Part shown: positions 36,519 through 45,118 of the stretch, in pieces
How the letters are laid out: each line of letters begins with the position of its first letter
How positions within the stretch are numbered: position 1 is the first letter of the stretch
NCBI GenBank assembly: GCA_944389275.1
Contig: CALXLT010000042.1
Coordinates: 62,001 to 126,000, forward strand
Source of the DNA: an uncultured Spirochaetaceae bacterium
GTDB lineage: Bacteria > Spirochaetota > Spirochaetia > Sphaerochaetales > Sphaerochaetaceae
Direction: 5' to 3'
DNA: 64,000 bases
Made by a program: the position numbers and the translations under genes
The notes under the pieces: model-generated
What the model was told of the DNA's origin: nothing
What the model saw: only the letters and a program-made list of their open reading frames with translations
Databases searched by the model: none

Positions 36519-37246
36519 TGAAAAAGTTGTTTTTAATTTTGATAGTTTATTTCATTATGGTTATGGCTTCTTGTGACGCTATCATAACAAAGCCAGCTCC
36601 TTTTATTGGAAGTTATATTGTTAGAGAACGTCCAGGTTCACAAGGATATATATATAGCTTTAGTTTGCGTGATAACGGGGAATTCACTTTTATCCAATGT
36701 GGAGGAGCATCGACTTCTGAGACAATTGTATTTACAGGTAAATATGATTATACACTTAGTAGCTTTGATTTTTACAATTCAACAGGAACCATTATTTTTA
36801 TGCCTGAAGAGCCAAAGGATTCAAGTTTTGAGTCTTTGATTTTCACAGTTGGAATGGAAAATTCATACTCGTTTGAATGGGAATTACCTTTAACTACTGT
36901 AAATAGCCAGCTTGTTCTTATATCAAATAATAAGGCGGTAGGTCTTGATATAACAACAAGCCAAACGGGAGCTGCTGAATTAATTTCAAGTGCAGAATTT
37001 CAAACAATTCTCGATAATGCACTGAAAACAGAAGATGATGATTCTGATAGTGTTGATGACGGCAATGCTGATCAGCAGCCTTCACCAGATGACGACAATC
37101 CATCTATTGAGAATCCTGAAGATACTCCGCAGCAACCACCAGTGGAAGATGAGGAAGAACAGCCTGATAGCGATGGAAATGAGTCAGGAGAGGAAGAAGT
37201 AGTTCCTCCTGAAGAAGGAACTACAGAAGAGGAGGAAAAGATATGA
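36518..37246 (+). CDS. Small lipoprotein with acidic C-terminal tail
   Basis: A 242-residue lipoprotein: signal peptide MKKLFLILIVYFIMVMASC with Cys19, a beta-rich core (IGSYIVRERPGSQGYIYSFSLRDNGEF resembles small lipocalin-like lipoprotein domains), then about 75 residues almost only Asp, Glu, Pro, Gln and Ser ending EEEEKI. Overlaps the neighbouring genes by 1-4 bases. Function unknown. The acidic tail could bind cations or a partner protein. Confidence 0.78.
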   Translation: MKKLFLILIVYFIMVMASCDAIITKPAPFIGSYIVRERPGSQGYIYSFSLRDNGEFTFIQCGGASTSETIVFTGKYDYTLSSFDFYNSTGTIIFMPEEPKDSSFESLIFTVGMENSYSFEWELPLTTVNSQLVLISNNKAVGLDITTSQTGAAELISSAEFQTILDNALKTEDDDSDSVDDGNADQQPSPDDDNPSIENPEDTPQQPPVEDEEEQPDSDGNESGEEEVVPPEEGTTEEEEKI

Positions 37247-37833
37247 TTAAGAAAGCCGGAATAATCCTGCTCATATTATTGCTGTTCTCCTGTTCATTCC
37301 TCGCTGCATCTGAAGAGCCTCGCACAGAGCTGGATCCAAAAGGATGGTGGGAGGCTTTCTGGGACGGGGCATATGTTTCATATGATCTATATGGAAGATC
37401 AGTCCTGCTTGGAAATGATGATCTTAATTTCGGTGGCGGATTAAGCATTGGAGTAGAGACGGAGAATTTCCTTTTCCAGATATATGGCCAAGGAGATTAC
37501 TTCCTTTTCCCTCTTGGCTCAACGGGGACAGCTGCTGCTTTGGAATTCGATATTGAAGCGGGAGTGACATTAGGATGGAAATTCATCAAATTCTGGAATT
37601 TCGATGTCTTCCTTGCCTGTGATCTTGGGTATTTTGCTCAGTTTGTCCAGACGCATTATCAGCCTAATGGATATACCATTGGCTTCAATGGGATAATGCT
37701 CAGGCCAAAGCTTATGACAGAGCTTAATATCGGGAAATATTATGGGATATCCGTTGGTGTCTTCTATCAGTTCCCGCTTTATCCAAGCTACAGCAGATAT
37801 CAAGGTGTTGGAATAATGGTTTCAATACTCTGA
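37243..37833 (+). CDS. Small outer-membrane beta-barrel protein
   Basis: A 196-residue exported protein: signal peptide MIKKAGIILLILLLFSCSFLAAS, then WWEAFWDGAYVSYDLYG and about eight amphipathic strands ending VGIMVSIL. The size fits an 8-stranded barrel. The signal peptide contains FSCS but a lipobox is not convincing. It closes the operon, which thus runs lipoprotein x3 then barrel, as the shorter operon at 27557 runs lipoprotein then barrel. GC content is higher than in the preceding three genes. Confidence 0.75.
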   Translation: MIKKAGIILLILLLFSCSFLAASEEPRTELDPKGWWEAFWDGAYVSYDLYGRSVLLGNDDLNFGGGLSIGVETENFLFQIYGQGDYFLFPLGSTGTAAALEFDIEAGVTLGWKFIKFWNFDVFLACDLGYFAQFVQTHYQPNGYTIGFNGIMLRPKLMTELNIGKYYGISVGVFYQFPLYPSYSRYQGVGIMVSIL

Positions 37834-37857
37834 TTTATGATTTCTATTTTACTGTAT

Positions 37858-37889
37858 AAAGCTCCAGCAGTATTTTCAGTTGGAGCTTT
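37858..37889 (+). terminator. Terminator-like hairpin after lipoprotein operon 2
   Basis: A 9-base stem AAAGCTCCA / TGGAGCTTT with a 14-base loop, 24 bases after the last stop. The 3' side ends in TTTCTC, a weak T tract. The rest of 37890-38031 shows only AT-rich sequence and a TATACT box at 38017-38022. Confidence 0.6.
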
Positions 37890-38031
37890 CTCAATATCAT
37901 CTAAGTAACACAAAAAATTATTATCTCTTTATATTATCAGATAATATCTGAATTCTAGCATTTCTTGTACCGTCAAGAACTGTGACTCAATTCATATTAG
38001 ATAAGAAAGAAGTAACTATACTACTGATGAT

Positions 38032-39618
38032 ATGAGGAACGTGAATATTGGCATTTCATCGTTCAGCAGCCTGATCGAGGATGGGCTTGTCTATGTCGAT
38101 AAGTCGATGTATGGATACAACCTTCTGAAAGCGGAATCAGCAAGGTTCTTCTTCATTGCCAGGCCTCGTCGCTTTGGGAAGAGCCTCTTTGTCTCCATGC
38201 TCGAGTCAGCACTTATGGGTAAGAAGGAGATGTTCGAAGGGCTGTACCTAGGATCATCTGACTATGACTTCCATCCTTATCCCGTGATCCATCTTGATAT
38301 GTCAAAGCCCACTGCAACCGATGGGGTTGACGTATTTCGTAAGAGCCTCACGCTGCATATAGCCGAGGCCGTGTCGGAATATGGACTAGATCTTTCCAAG
38401 TACATGTTCAGCCCAAGCGACCTCTTCATGGGAGCCATAAAGGAGCTGAATGCGAAGACAGGAGAGCGTGTTGCGATCCTGATTGATGAGTACGATTACG
38501 TCCTGACAAGCACATTGGATAAAAAGGACGGGAATGAGATAAGAGAGGTGACGAAAGAGCTGTACGGCAAACTCAAGCCCTGCGCGAACAAGATACGCTT
38601 CCTGTTCATAACGGGTATAACCCGTTTCTCCAATCAGTCCATATTCAGCAAGCTCAACAATCTTGTCGATCTTACCTTCAGCAAGGAATTCGCGGCTGCA
38701 TTCGGCTACACGCAGAGCGAAATGGAAGCATATTTCGAAAACGGCATTGCTGAATATATGAAGGACCATGAAGGAGCAGGACGGGATGATCTCATAGATA
38801 ATCTTAGGCATTGGTATGATGGATACCGTTTCTCCGATAATGCAGAGAAGGTTTATAACCCCATATCGATCAATTCGTTCTTCAGGAGCGATGAGAAGGC
38901 ATTCGAGCCATATTGGGGGAGGACAGCGTCCACATCGATGGTCGTGAAGCTTGCCAGGCGCGCGAACCTCGCATTCCTGCCGAATAACCTTCTTTCCGTA
39001 CGGAAGAGCATCCTTGAGAACTTCAGCATAGATGACTTCGCGCCAGAGGCGGATCTTAGTATCAAGAATATCTATGGATACCTTTACATGACAGGCTATC
39101 TCACGCTCGATCATAAGAGTGGTGATGATATGCTCCTCACCATTCCCAACCATGAGGTCGAGAAGATAATCACCGAGGTGTTTTCCACGGCTTTCCTCGG
39201 GGATGACAGCTCTGATGATATCAAGAAGGAGATCGAGGAAGCTGTCCTATGCGATGATGTAGATAAGCTCGGGAAGGCTATCAGCGAGATAATCCGCATT
39301 CCGACCTATGACATGAGGATAGATGCGGAGAGGTTCTATCAGGCGCTGATCTTTTCTGTCGCGTCCCTTTCCTGTAGGATCGAGGTCAGGGCTGAGGAGC
39401 ATACGGCGCGAGGACGCTCTGATCTTGTGTTCATCGCGAAGGGAAGGGCGGTCATCACGGAGCTCAAGCTCGAAAGGAGCGCGGATGAAGCCATCTCGCA
39501 GATCAAGGAAAGAGGATACGCGGATAAGTACCTCGGGAAATATGATGAGGTATGGCTGCTGGGGGTAAGCATCGCGAGGGAGGATCTTCAGGTTTCCTGG
39601 AAGGCAATTCATTTATAG
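38032..39618 (+). CDS. AAA-ATPase-like / PD-(D/E)XK nuclease-superfamily protein, copy 2
   Basis: A 528-residue protein of the same family as the one at 7894-9567. N-terminal ISSFSSLIEDGLVYVDKS, Walker A ARPRRFGKSLF (about 44-54), Walker B AILIDEYDYVL (about 147-157), and a C-terminal nuclease segment GRSDLVFIAKGRAVITELKL with intact Asp and ExK, unlike copy 1. The full-length frame suggests function. Family role is unclear; many copies occur in gut anaerobes. No Shine-Dalgarno sequence precedes the ATG. A TATACT box ends 9 bases upstream, so the mRNA may be leaderless. Confidence 0.85.
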   Translation: MRNVNIGISSFSSLIEDGLVYVDKSMYGYNLLKAESARFFFIARPRRFGKSLFVSMLESALMGKKEMFEGLYLGSSDYDFHPYPVIHLDMSKPTATDGVDVFRKSLTLHIAEAVSEYGLDLSKYMFSPSDLFMGAIKELNAKTGERVAILIDEYDYVLTSTLDKKDGNEIREVTKELYGKLKPCANKIRFLFITGITRFSNQSIFSKLNNLVDLTFSKEFAAAFGYTQSEMEAYFENGIAEYMKDHEGAGRDDLIDNLRHWYDGYRFSDNAEKVYNPISINSFFRSDEKAFEPYWGRTASTSMVVKLARRANLAFLPNNLLSVRKSILENFSIDDFAPEADLSIKNIYGYLYMTGYLTLDHKSGDDMLLTIPNHEVEKIITEVFSTAFLGDDSSDDIKKEIEEAVLCDDVDKLGKAISEIIRIPTYDMRIDAERFYQALIFSVASLSCRIEVRAEEHTARGRSDLVFIAKGRAVITELKLERSADEAISQIKERGYADKYLGKYDEVWLLGVSIAREDLQVSWKAIHL

Positions 39619-39668
39619 ATTGTTTGTGTGGTTGCCCCGCGCATGTTCAATAGAAGCCCTTCTTCCTG

Positions 39669-39674
39669 TATAAT
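39669..39674 (+). promoter_or_regulatory. -10 box of barrel/lipoprotein pair
   Basis: A perfect TATAAT with a weak -35 TTCAAT at 39646-39651 (spacer 17). The start codon is at 39694 with AGGAG before it. Confidence 0.5.
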
Positions 39675-39693
39675 CCTTCCTCAGGAGCAGAAG

Positions 39694-40278
39694 ATGAAGA
39701 GAATCCTTATTCCCTTGATGCTTTTCCTTGCGGCCCTCTCAGGCCTTGGCGCGGCATCATATTACGATACAGGCTCGCAGATATTCACGATCACGGCCGG
39801 CGTGTCAACGCCTATGTCATATACATCGCATGGGGAGTCCATGTTCTGGCCGGGTTCCGGAGAAGGGCAGACGCACCATACAGTTGGCGGCATCGGAGCG
39901 CTGAGCTATCAGATATTCGTTACGCCGTATCTCGCGATAGGAGGCGAGCTCGGATACCAGTTCGACTTCTCCCGCTCCGGGGACGTGAGCACGAACGTGC
40001 CTATCACGGCCAAGCTTACCTATGTGCCGGTGCAGGGTGATTTCGATATCCCCATCTCCCTCGGGCTCGGCATGGACTACATAAGCTATGACTCATACTC
40101 GAAGATATCCTTCGGCCTCACGTTCGAGGTCGGGTTCAGGTACTACTTCACGGAAAGCTGGGGAGTTGGCATCAACACAGGTCTTCTTGTCGTCCCTGAA
40201 GTCTACTTCGACAGGGCTGAGAAGAACAGCGTCATGACATATATCCCAGCCACGATCAGTGTGACATACAGGCACTAG
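39694..40278 (+). CDS. Outer-membrane beta-barrel protein (OmpW/TP0733-like size)
   Basis: A 194-residue exported protein with signal peptide MKRILIPLMLFLAALSGLGA followed by an 8-strand-like pattern (GGIGALSYQIFVTPYLAIGGELGYQF, SFGLTFEVGFRYYFTESWGVGINTG) and an ending ISVTYRH. The size and strand pattern are those of small spirochaetal barrel proteins. ATG 39694 has AGGAGCAGAAG upstream; the frame is open earlier but without a signal peptide. It is followed 11 bases later by a lipoprotein gene, the reverse of the lipoprotein-then-barrel order in the two other clusters. Confidence 0.75.
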   Translation: MKRILIPLMLFLAALSGLGAASYYDTGSQIFTITAGVSTPMSYTSHGESMFWPGSGEGQTHHTVGGIGALSYQIFVTPYLAIGGELGYQFDFSRSGDVSTNVPITAKLTYVPVQGDFDIPISLGLGMDYISYDSYSKISFGLTFEVGFRYYFTESWGVGINTGLLVVPEVYFDRAEKNSVMTYIPATISVTYRH

Positions 40279-40289
40279 GAGGAAAGGAA

Positions 40290-41528
40290 ATGAAAAAGAT
40301 CAACATGCTTCTGATTACGCTTATCATGATCCTCCTCTCATCCTGCAACCTGGACTCAAACCAGGGCGTCCTGCAGATGGCCTATAACGCGACGCATAAG
40401 ACAGGCTACACGATAACCGACGTCTATGGCACATACGATAACGGGACAAAGGTCCTCATGAACAGGGACCATGACCTATGGTATGCCACCACGGAAGGCA
40501 ATGAGCTCAAGCAGGTCAAGGTCAAGGACCTTACCCGCAGCATGGTAACCCCTATATTCATCAATGAAAGTGGCACTCTCTTCTACGCCTACAGGGAGGA
40601 TTCCAGAAGCGAGTTCAGATTCGGCTCAGCGTCTATTGAGGATATCTCGAGCGAGAACTTCAGCTTCATAGATAACCTCAATCAGGAGGGCGCGGAGCTA
40701 CAGGGCATCACGAAGTTCTACAGCACGAACCTCAACCTTGACGAGTGCCTCATCGTCTATGGCACGGATAAGGAGACTTATTACTGCAAGATCACCGATA
40801 AGCGTACCGCATCTTCCCTCTCTCTTTCCGGCGAGGTCGGACTGACGAATCTGAAGGACCATGCTGGAAACGCCATCGATACAAGGGCGGCGACAATATT
40901 CGGCACCGATGCCCTCTTCGTCTATTACGAGGACAGCGATCTCGAGAACACCCCCGACAAGCTTGCAGTGATACGCGTCGACGGCACCTCTCCTGAGGCT
41001 GTAACCCTTGGCGTCGATGAGGACAATATCCCGATGGGATACGATGGGGGATACTTCATCACATTCGACGGAGACCTTTATCAGTTCAATGATCAGTCGA
41101 ACAATGGCTATGACCGTATCGGAGGCTTTGTGTCTGATCTGAGATACAGGATCAACCACCGCCTTGTCCTCTCCAACGACGATCCGGACAGGAATGTCGG
41201 CTTCATGTACCGCAACGGCGTCTATGTCCGCGTGGTCAATGACAACAACGTCAGGCCAAGGATCCTCTCCATCGACAACAACGATAACGATATCATCTCG
41301 ACATCGTATATCGGGCACACTGAGACCACGAAGGGGGAGGAAACCTATGACAGGTATCTCTACGCGACACAGAACAACAGCTTCATCATCCTCGAAGTCG
41401 GTCCTGGCACGCTCAATTCATTGGGATCCAATCCGCGCTATGAGTACCAGGTGGATGACAGCATGCTGCAGCAGTACAATCCGCGTGTGCATGGGGATAT
41501 CTCTCAATACACGGCAAGCAGCAACTGA
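40290..41528 (+). CDS. Hypothetical lipoprotein, possibly beta-propeller-like
   Basis: A 412-residue lipoprotein: signal peptide with lipobox LSSC (Cys near 19), then repeating short blocks of the type DLWYATTEGNELKQVKVKDL, TLFYAYREDSRSEFRFGSA and LYQFNDQSNNGYDRIGGF, which suggest a beta-propeller. A strong ribosome-binding site AGGAGGAAAGG precedes the ATG. In operon with the barrel protein before it. No enzyme motif seen. Confidence 0.72.
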   Translation: MKKINMLLITLIMILLSSCNLDSNQGVLQMAYNATHKTGYTITDVYGTYDNGTKVLMNRDHDLWYATTEGNELKQVKVKDLTRSMVTPIFINESGTLFYAYREDSRSEFRFGSASIEDISSENFSFIDNLNQEGAELQGITKFYSTNLNLDECLIVYGTDKETYYCKITDKRTASSLSLSGEVGLTNLKDHAGNAIDTRAATIFGTDALFVYYEDSDLENTPDKLAVIRVDGTSPEAVTLGVDEDNIPMGYDGGYFITFDGDLYQFNDQSNNGYDRIGGFVSDLRYRINHRLVLSNDDPDRNVGFMYRNGVYVRVVNDNNVRPRILSIDNNDNDIISTSYIGHTETTKGEETYDRYLYATQNNSFIILEVGPGTLNSLGSNPRYEYQVDDSMLQQYNPRVHGDISQYTASSN

Positions 41529-41533
41529 GCTCA

Positions 41534-41562
41534 GGCAGGCCAAGCGCCTGCCTTCTTTCTTT
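41534..41562 (+). terminator. Intrinsic terminator after lipoprotein gene
   Basis: GGCAGG / CCTGCC stem with a 7-base loop followed by TTCTTTCTTT. Confidence 0.75.
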
Positions 41563-41566
41563 ATGG

Positions 41567-41596
41567 AAAAAGCTCCCTGCGATTGCAAGGAGCTTT
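41567..41596 (-). terminator. Intrinsic terminator of tRNA-Thr gene
   Basis: On the minus strand an 8-base stem AAAGCTCC / GGAGCTTT continues into five T, two bases beyond the tRNA 3' end. Confidence 0.75.
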
Positions 41597-41598
41597 AA

Positions 41599-41673
41599 TG
41601 GAGCCAAAGATGGGAGTCGAACCCGCGACCTGCTCATTACGAGTGAGCTGCTCTACCACTGAGCTACTTTGGC
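41599..41673 (-). tRNA. tRNA-Thr (anticodon CGT)
   Basis: A complete cloverleaf on the minus strand: acceptor GCCAAAG / CTTTGGC, D-arm GCTC-AGTGGTAGA-GCAG, anticodon stem GCTCA / TGAGC with loop CTCGTAA, T-loop GGTTCGACTCC, discriminator T and an encoded CCA. The anticodon CGT reads ACG (Thr). Confidence 0.95.
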
Positions 41674-41762
41674 CCGTCTATAAGACAACAGGAAGTTTTT
41701 AGCAGATATCACGGAGAATATCAATAGGGGTACGGAGATTTCATTCCCTTCCTTGCAGTGCT

Positions 41763-41791
41763 TTGAACAGGCAGGGGAAATACTCTACAAT
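41763..41791 (+). promoter_or_regulatory. folD promoter, predicted leaderless
   Basis: TTGAAC (41763-41768), 17-base spacer, TACAAT (41786-41791). The expected start of transcription is near 41798, three bases before the ATG at 41801, and there is no Shine-Dalgarno sequence. Confidence 0.7.
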
Positions 41792-41800
41792 CATCAGAGT

Positions 41801-42664
41801 ATGAGAAGGCTAGGATGCAAGGAGGTGGCCGAGTCCATCCTCCAGAAGATAAAGGAAGAGGCGAGGAGGCTTGAGCGGAAGCCTGGCCTTGCCGTCATAC
41901 TCGTCTCACACGATGCGGCAAGCGAGACATATGTGAGGAAGAAGGAGGAGGCTGCCCTTGAGCTTGGCTTCGAGCACAGGCAGCATACATTCGAGGAGGA
42001 TGCCTCCGAGGATGATATCCTCGCCCTTATAGACAAGCTGAACGGAGATGATTCCATAGATGGCATACTCGTCCAGCTCCCGCTTCCGCGCCATATCGAT
42101 GAGAAGAGGGTAATCGAGCGTATATCCCCGGATAAGGACGTGGATGGCTTCTCGCCAGTGAACGCCGGGCGCCTTCTCATAGGGGAGGATGCTTTCATTC
42201 CCTGCACTCCCAAGGGGATAATGCATGTGCTCTCATACTATGGGATAGAGACTGCGGGGAAGGATGTCACCGTGATCGGCCGAAGCAACATAGTCGGGAA
42301 GCCAATGGCGGCGCTCCTGATGCAGAAAGGCGCTGACGCGACCGTCACCGTGTGCAACACGAAGACCCGGGACCTCAGGGCCCATACCCTTTCCTCTGAC
42401 ATCATAATAGTCGCCGCGGGGCACCCTGGCACGATCGACTCAAGCTATGTGAAGGATGGCTCTGTCGTCATCGACGTGGGGGTCAACCGCATTCCTGACA
42501 GCACGAAGAAGAAAGGCTTCCGTCTTGTCGGGGATGCCGATTACGATTCATTTGCAGAGAGGGATGTCTCGATAACGCCTGTCCCTGGCGGCATCGGGCT
42601 CATGACGGTGGCCATGCTCATGGAGAACACGCTTGAGAGCGCTAAGAGGAGGCAGGGGCTTTGA
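41801..42664 (+). CDS. folD: Bifunctional methylenetetrahydrofolate dehydrogenase/cyclohydrolase FolD
   Basis: A 287-residue cytosolic enzyme of one-carbon metabolism: oxidises 5,10-methylene-THF with NADP and hydrolyses the methenyl form to 10-formyl-THF. Visible signatures are SETYVRKKEEAALELGF (catalytic YxxxK), DGILVQLPLPRHID, SPDKDVDGFSPVNAGRL, PCTPKGIM, and the nucleotide-binding GRSNIVGKPMA, ending TPVPGGIGLMTVAMLMENT. Length is normal. The start at 41801 is chosen for promoter position and family length. Its stop overlaps the TTG start of miaB. Confidence 0.96.
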   Translation: MRRLGCKEVAESILQKIKEEARRLERKPGLAVILVSHDAASETYVRKKEEAALELGFEHRQHTFEEDASEDDILALIDKLNGDDSIDGILVQLPLPRHIDEKRVIERISPDKDVDGFSPVNAGRLLIGEDAFIPCTPKGIMHVLSYYGIETAGKDVTVIGRSNIVGKPMAALLMQKGADATVTVCNTKTRDLRAHTLSSDIIIVAAGHPGTIDSSYVKDGSVVIDVGVNRIPDSTKKKGFRLVGDADYDSFAERDVSITPVPGGIGLMTVAMLMENTLESAKRRQGL

Positions 42665-43950
42665 GATACCTTATCGAATCATATGGATGCCAGCTCAACA
42701 TGGCTGAGGCTGACGCCATGGACGCTATCCTCCGTGGCCGCGGGCTTGAGAGGACGGAGGACGGTGAGAAGGCCGATGTCGTCATCATCAACACCTGCTC
42801 GGTGCGCAAGACCGCGGAGAACCGCATATGGGGACGCCTTGGCTACTACAGCGCGATGAAGAAGAAGCATCCTCTGAAGCTTATCGTCACTGGCTGCATG
42901 GCGGAGAGGATGAAGGACGAGATGAAGGCGGAGGCTCCGTTCGTCGATGCCGTTATAGGCACTAACGAGAAGGCGGAGATCCCAGACTACATCCTCACGG
43001 ACAGCCTGGACAAGGCCGAGAGCTACCGCTTCCTGCCGTCCTACCATAAAGAGGGATCATGGTCCAGCTACGTCCCTATAATGAATGGCTGCAACAACTT
43101 CTGCTCATACTGCATCGTCCCGTACGTGAGGGGCAGGGAGGTCTCAAGAAGCGTTGAGTCCATAATCTCCGAGATAAGGAGGCTGGAGGACGAGGGGGTG
43201 AAGGAGATCACGCTCCTTGGGCAGAACGTCAACTCCTACTCAGCTGAATACAATGGAAAGCCTGTTGATTTCCCGACGCTGCTGGAGATCATAACGCCTT
43301 ACCTCGACTCGATAATCTTCGTGCGCTTCGAGTCCCCGCATCCGAAGGATTTCTCTGATCACCTTATATCAGTGATCGCGGAGAACGATAGAGTAGCCAA
43401 GCACATCCATCTTCCGATGCAGTCCGGTTCCTCGAGGATACTTGACCTGATGAACAGGAAGACGACACGAGAGCGCTTTCTTTCCCTTGTGGATACCATG
43501 AAGGACAGGATCCCTGGCCTCACGCTCTCAACCGATGTTATGGTGGGCTTCCCGTCCGAGACAGAGGCGGAGTACGAGGAGACTCTGAGCGCGATGGAGG
43601 CCATGGGATGCACGGAGGCCTTCATGTACTACTTCAACCCACGAGAGGGGACAAGGGCCTTCTCGATGGATGGGCAGATAGAGGAGAGCGTGAAGATAAA
43701 GCGGCTCGAGAGGCTCATAAACGAGCAGCTTGAGAGGCAGAAGAGGATAAAGGAGAGGATGCTCCCGCTCTCTGCAAGGGCGATCGTCACCGGCAGGAGC
43801 CGCGATGACGCTGCTATGTACCTTGCCCGCGGGGAGCATAATGACTACTTTGCCTTCACGTCATCTGTAGAGCATGAGGAAGGCGATGTCGTCACGATAG
43901 ATGCGGATACCCTTTCGGGAAATACCTTCAGAGGTGCCGAGCATGTATGA
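42661..43950 (+). CDS. miaB: tRNA-2-methylthio-N6-dimethylallyladenosine synthase MiaB
   Basis: A 429-residue radical-SAM methylthiotransferase that converts i6A37 to ms2i6A37 in tRNA. The N-terminal UPF0004 domain supplies three cysteines for the auxiliary cluster (YGCQLN, NTCSVRKTAENR, TGCMAE). The radical-SAM motif CNNFCSYC has Cys144, 148 and 151, followed by IVPYVRGREVSR, which separates MiaB from MtaB/RimO. A C-terminal TRAM domain ends the protein. The start is TTG, overlapping the folD stop. The last 8 bases overlap cobB. Confidence 0.95.
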   Translation: MRYLIESYGCQLNMAEADAMDAILRGRGLERTEDGEKADVVIINTCSVRKTAENRIWGRLGYYSAMKKKHPLKLIVTGCMAERMKDEMKAEAPFVDAVIGTNEKAEIPDYILTDSLDKAESYRFLPSYHKEGSWSSYVPIMNGCNNFCSYCIVPYVRGREVSRSVESIISEIRRLEDEGVKEITLLGQNVNSYSAEYNGKPVDFPTLLEIITPYLDSIIFVRFESPHPKDFSDHLISVIAENDRVAKHIHLPMQSGSSRILDLMNRKTTRERFLSLVDTMKDRIPGLTLSTDVMVGFPSETEAEYEETLSAMEAMGCTEAFMYYFNPREGTRAFSMDGQIEESVKIKRLERLINEQLERQKRIKERMLPLSARAIVTGRSRDDAAMYLARGEHNDYFAFTSSVEHEEGDVVTIDADTLSGNTFRGAEHV

Positions 43951-44695
43951 TATCTCCCCGTTCATGAAGCTATTGGAGAAGTCCCGCCGCGTCGTCGTGC
44001 TTACAGGAGCCGGGGTCTCGACCCTTTCAGGAATCCCTGACTTCCGATCAAGCACGGGCCTCTACAGCAAGGAATTCGGCCATATGCGCGTCGAGTCCAT
44101 CCTCGATATAGACTTCTTCCTCTCACATCCTGACGTCTTCTATGACTGGGCAAGGGAATACTGGTTCTCCATGGACAGGTACGAGCCGAACATCATACAT
44201 AAAACCCTCGCGCTGATGGAGAGCATGGGCAAGCTCAGCGAGGGCATATTCACGCAGAACATAGACGCGCTTCACCAGAAGGCTGGATCGAAGAAGGTCT
44301 ATGAGCTCCATGGAAGTCTCCGTGACGGCTACTGCGTCGGCTGCCACCGCCACTACGACTACAGCTATCTTGCCGAGGCCGTGAACGCGCACATCGTCCC
44401 GCGCTGCCAGAGCTGCGGATCTCTTGTGAAACCCGATATCGTATTCTATGGAGAAAACTTAGATTCCACCATGCTCATGAGAGGGGAGAACGCCTTCACC
44501 AACGCGGACCTGGCGATAATACTCGGCTCGTCCCTTGTCGTCAATCCAGCCGCCGCACTCCCGTACAGATCCGTCATGGCGGGGCGCAGCATCGTGATCG
44601 TCAACAGGGACAGGACGTACATAGATGAGTACGCCCAGCTGCGCTATGACGACCTCGAGGCCTTCTTCACGGCTCTTTTCGAAAAACTTGCTTGA
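43943..44695 (+). CDS. cobB: Sir2-family NAD-dependent protein deacylase
   Basis: A 250-residue sirtuin. NAD-binding VLTGAGVSTLSGIPDFRS (about 18-35), TQNIDALHQKAG with the catalytic HG in ELHGSLRDG, a zinc site CVGC ... CQSC (near 130 and 154), KPDIVFYGE and GSSLVVNPAA. It removes acyl groups from lysines with NAD. ATG 43943 overlaps the miaB stop by 8 bases; a longer reading from 43901 would overlap more and adds no family residues. Confidence 0.94.
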   Translation: MYDISPFMKLLEKSRRVVVLTGAGVSTLSGIPDFRSSTGLYSKEFGHMRVESILDIDFFLSHPDVFYDWAREYWFSMDRYEPNIIHKTLALMESMGKLSEGIFTQNIDALHQKAGSKKVYELHGSLRDGYCVGCHRHYDYSYLAEAVNAHIVPRCQSCGSLVKPDIVFYGENLDSTMLMRGENAFTNADLAIILGSSLVVNPAAALPYRSVMAGRSIVIVNRDRTYIDEYAQLRYDDLEAFFTALFEKLA

Positions 44696-44732
44696 TGGAT
44701 AGCCCTCTGTCTTGCTATATTCTTATTGATTA

Positions 44733-45099
44733 GGGGGTGTTCTGGTTTCGACTGGCTTTGCCATGCCGTAGACTGCGGATCAAGAGCTGACTTGTAAAAC
44801 CGGCAACAAAAATTAAATGCAAAGAAAGAAGACGAGTACGTCTCTGACGAAGCATTTGCTCTTGCTGCCTGATCGTAGCTGAGAGCGGGAAGCTTTGGGT
44901 TAGGCCTCTGGCCCTCTGATTCCTTTACCATAGGAGGCTTGCCTGGTGGCGTCTCGCCGCGCTTTCAGGGACTCTCAGGCGATGCTGCTGCCGGACGCTG
45001 GTCCCACTGCTGAAGGCAGAGCAAGGATGAAATGGGACTATATCCGTAGACGTTTATGGGTGGACTGTTAGGACGGGAGTTCGAATCTCCCCACCTCCA
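44733..45099 (+). ncRNA. ssrA: tmRNA
   Basis: One-piece tmRNA of 367 bases. The 5' acceptor GGGGGTG pairs with 3' CACCTCC (one G-U), and the tRNA-like ends contain TTTCGACTGG and GGAGTTCGAATCTCC. The tag frame starts at the GCA resume codon (44819) and encodes AKKEDEYVSDEAFALAA before TGA (44870-44872). It rescues stalled ribosomes together with SmpB, whose gene is 600 bases downstream on the other strand. CCA is not encoded. Confidence 0.96.
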
Positions 45100-45118
45100 G
45101 ACACTATCGGGGATGCTT

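Noticed and set aside
40698-41318. 206-codon open frame antisense to a lipoprotein gene
   Set aside because: Shadow of the plus-strand gene, which has a strong ribosome-binding site and signal peptide.
45056-45118. Upstream extension of the TetR gene
   Set aside because: It would translate the tmRNA 3' end; the start at 45119 has a better site and matches TetR length.
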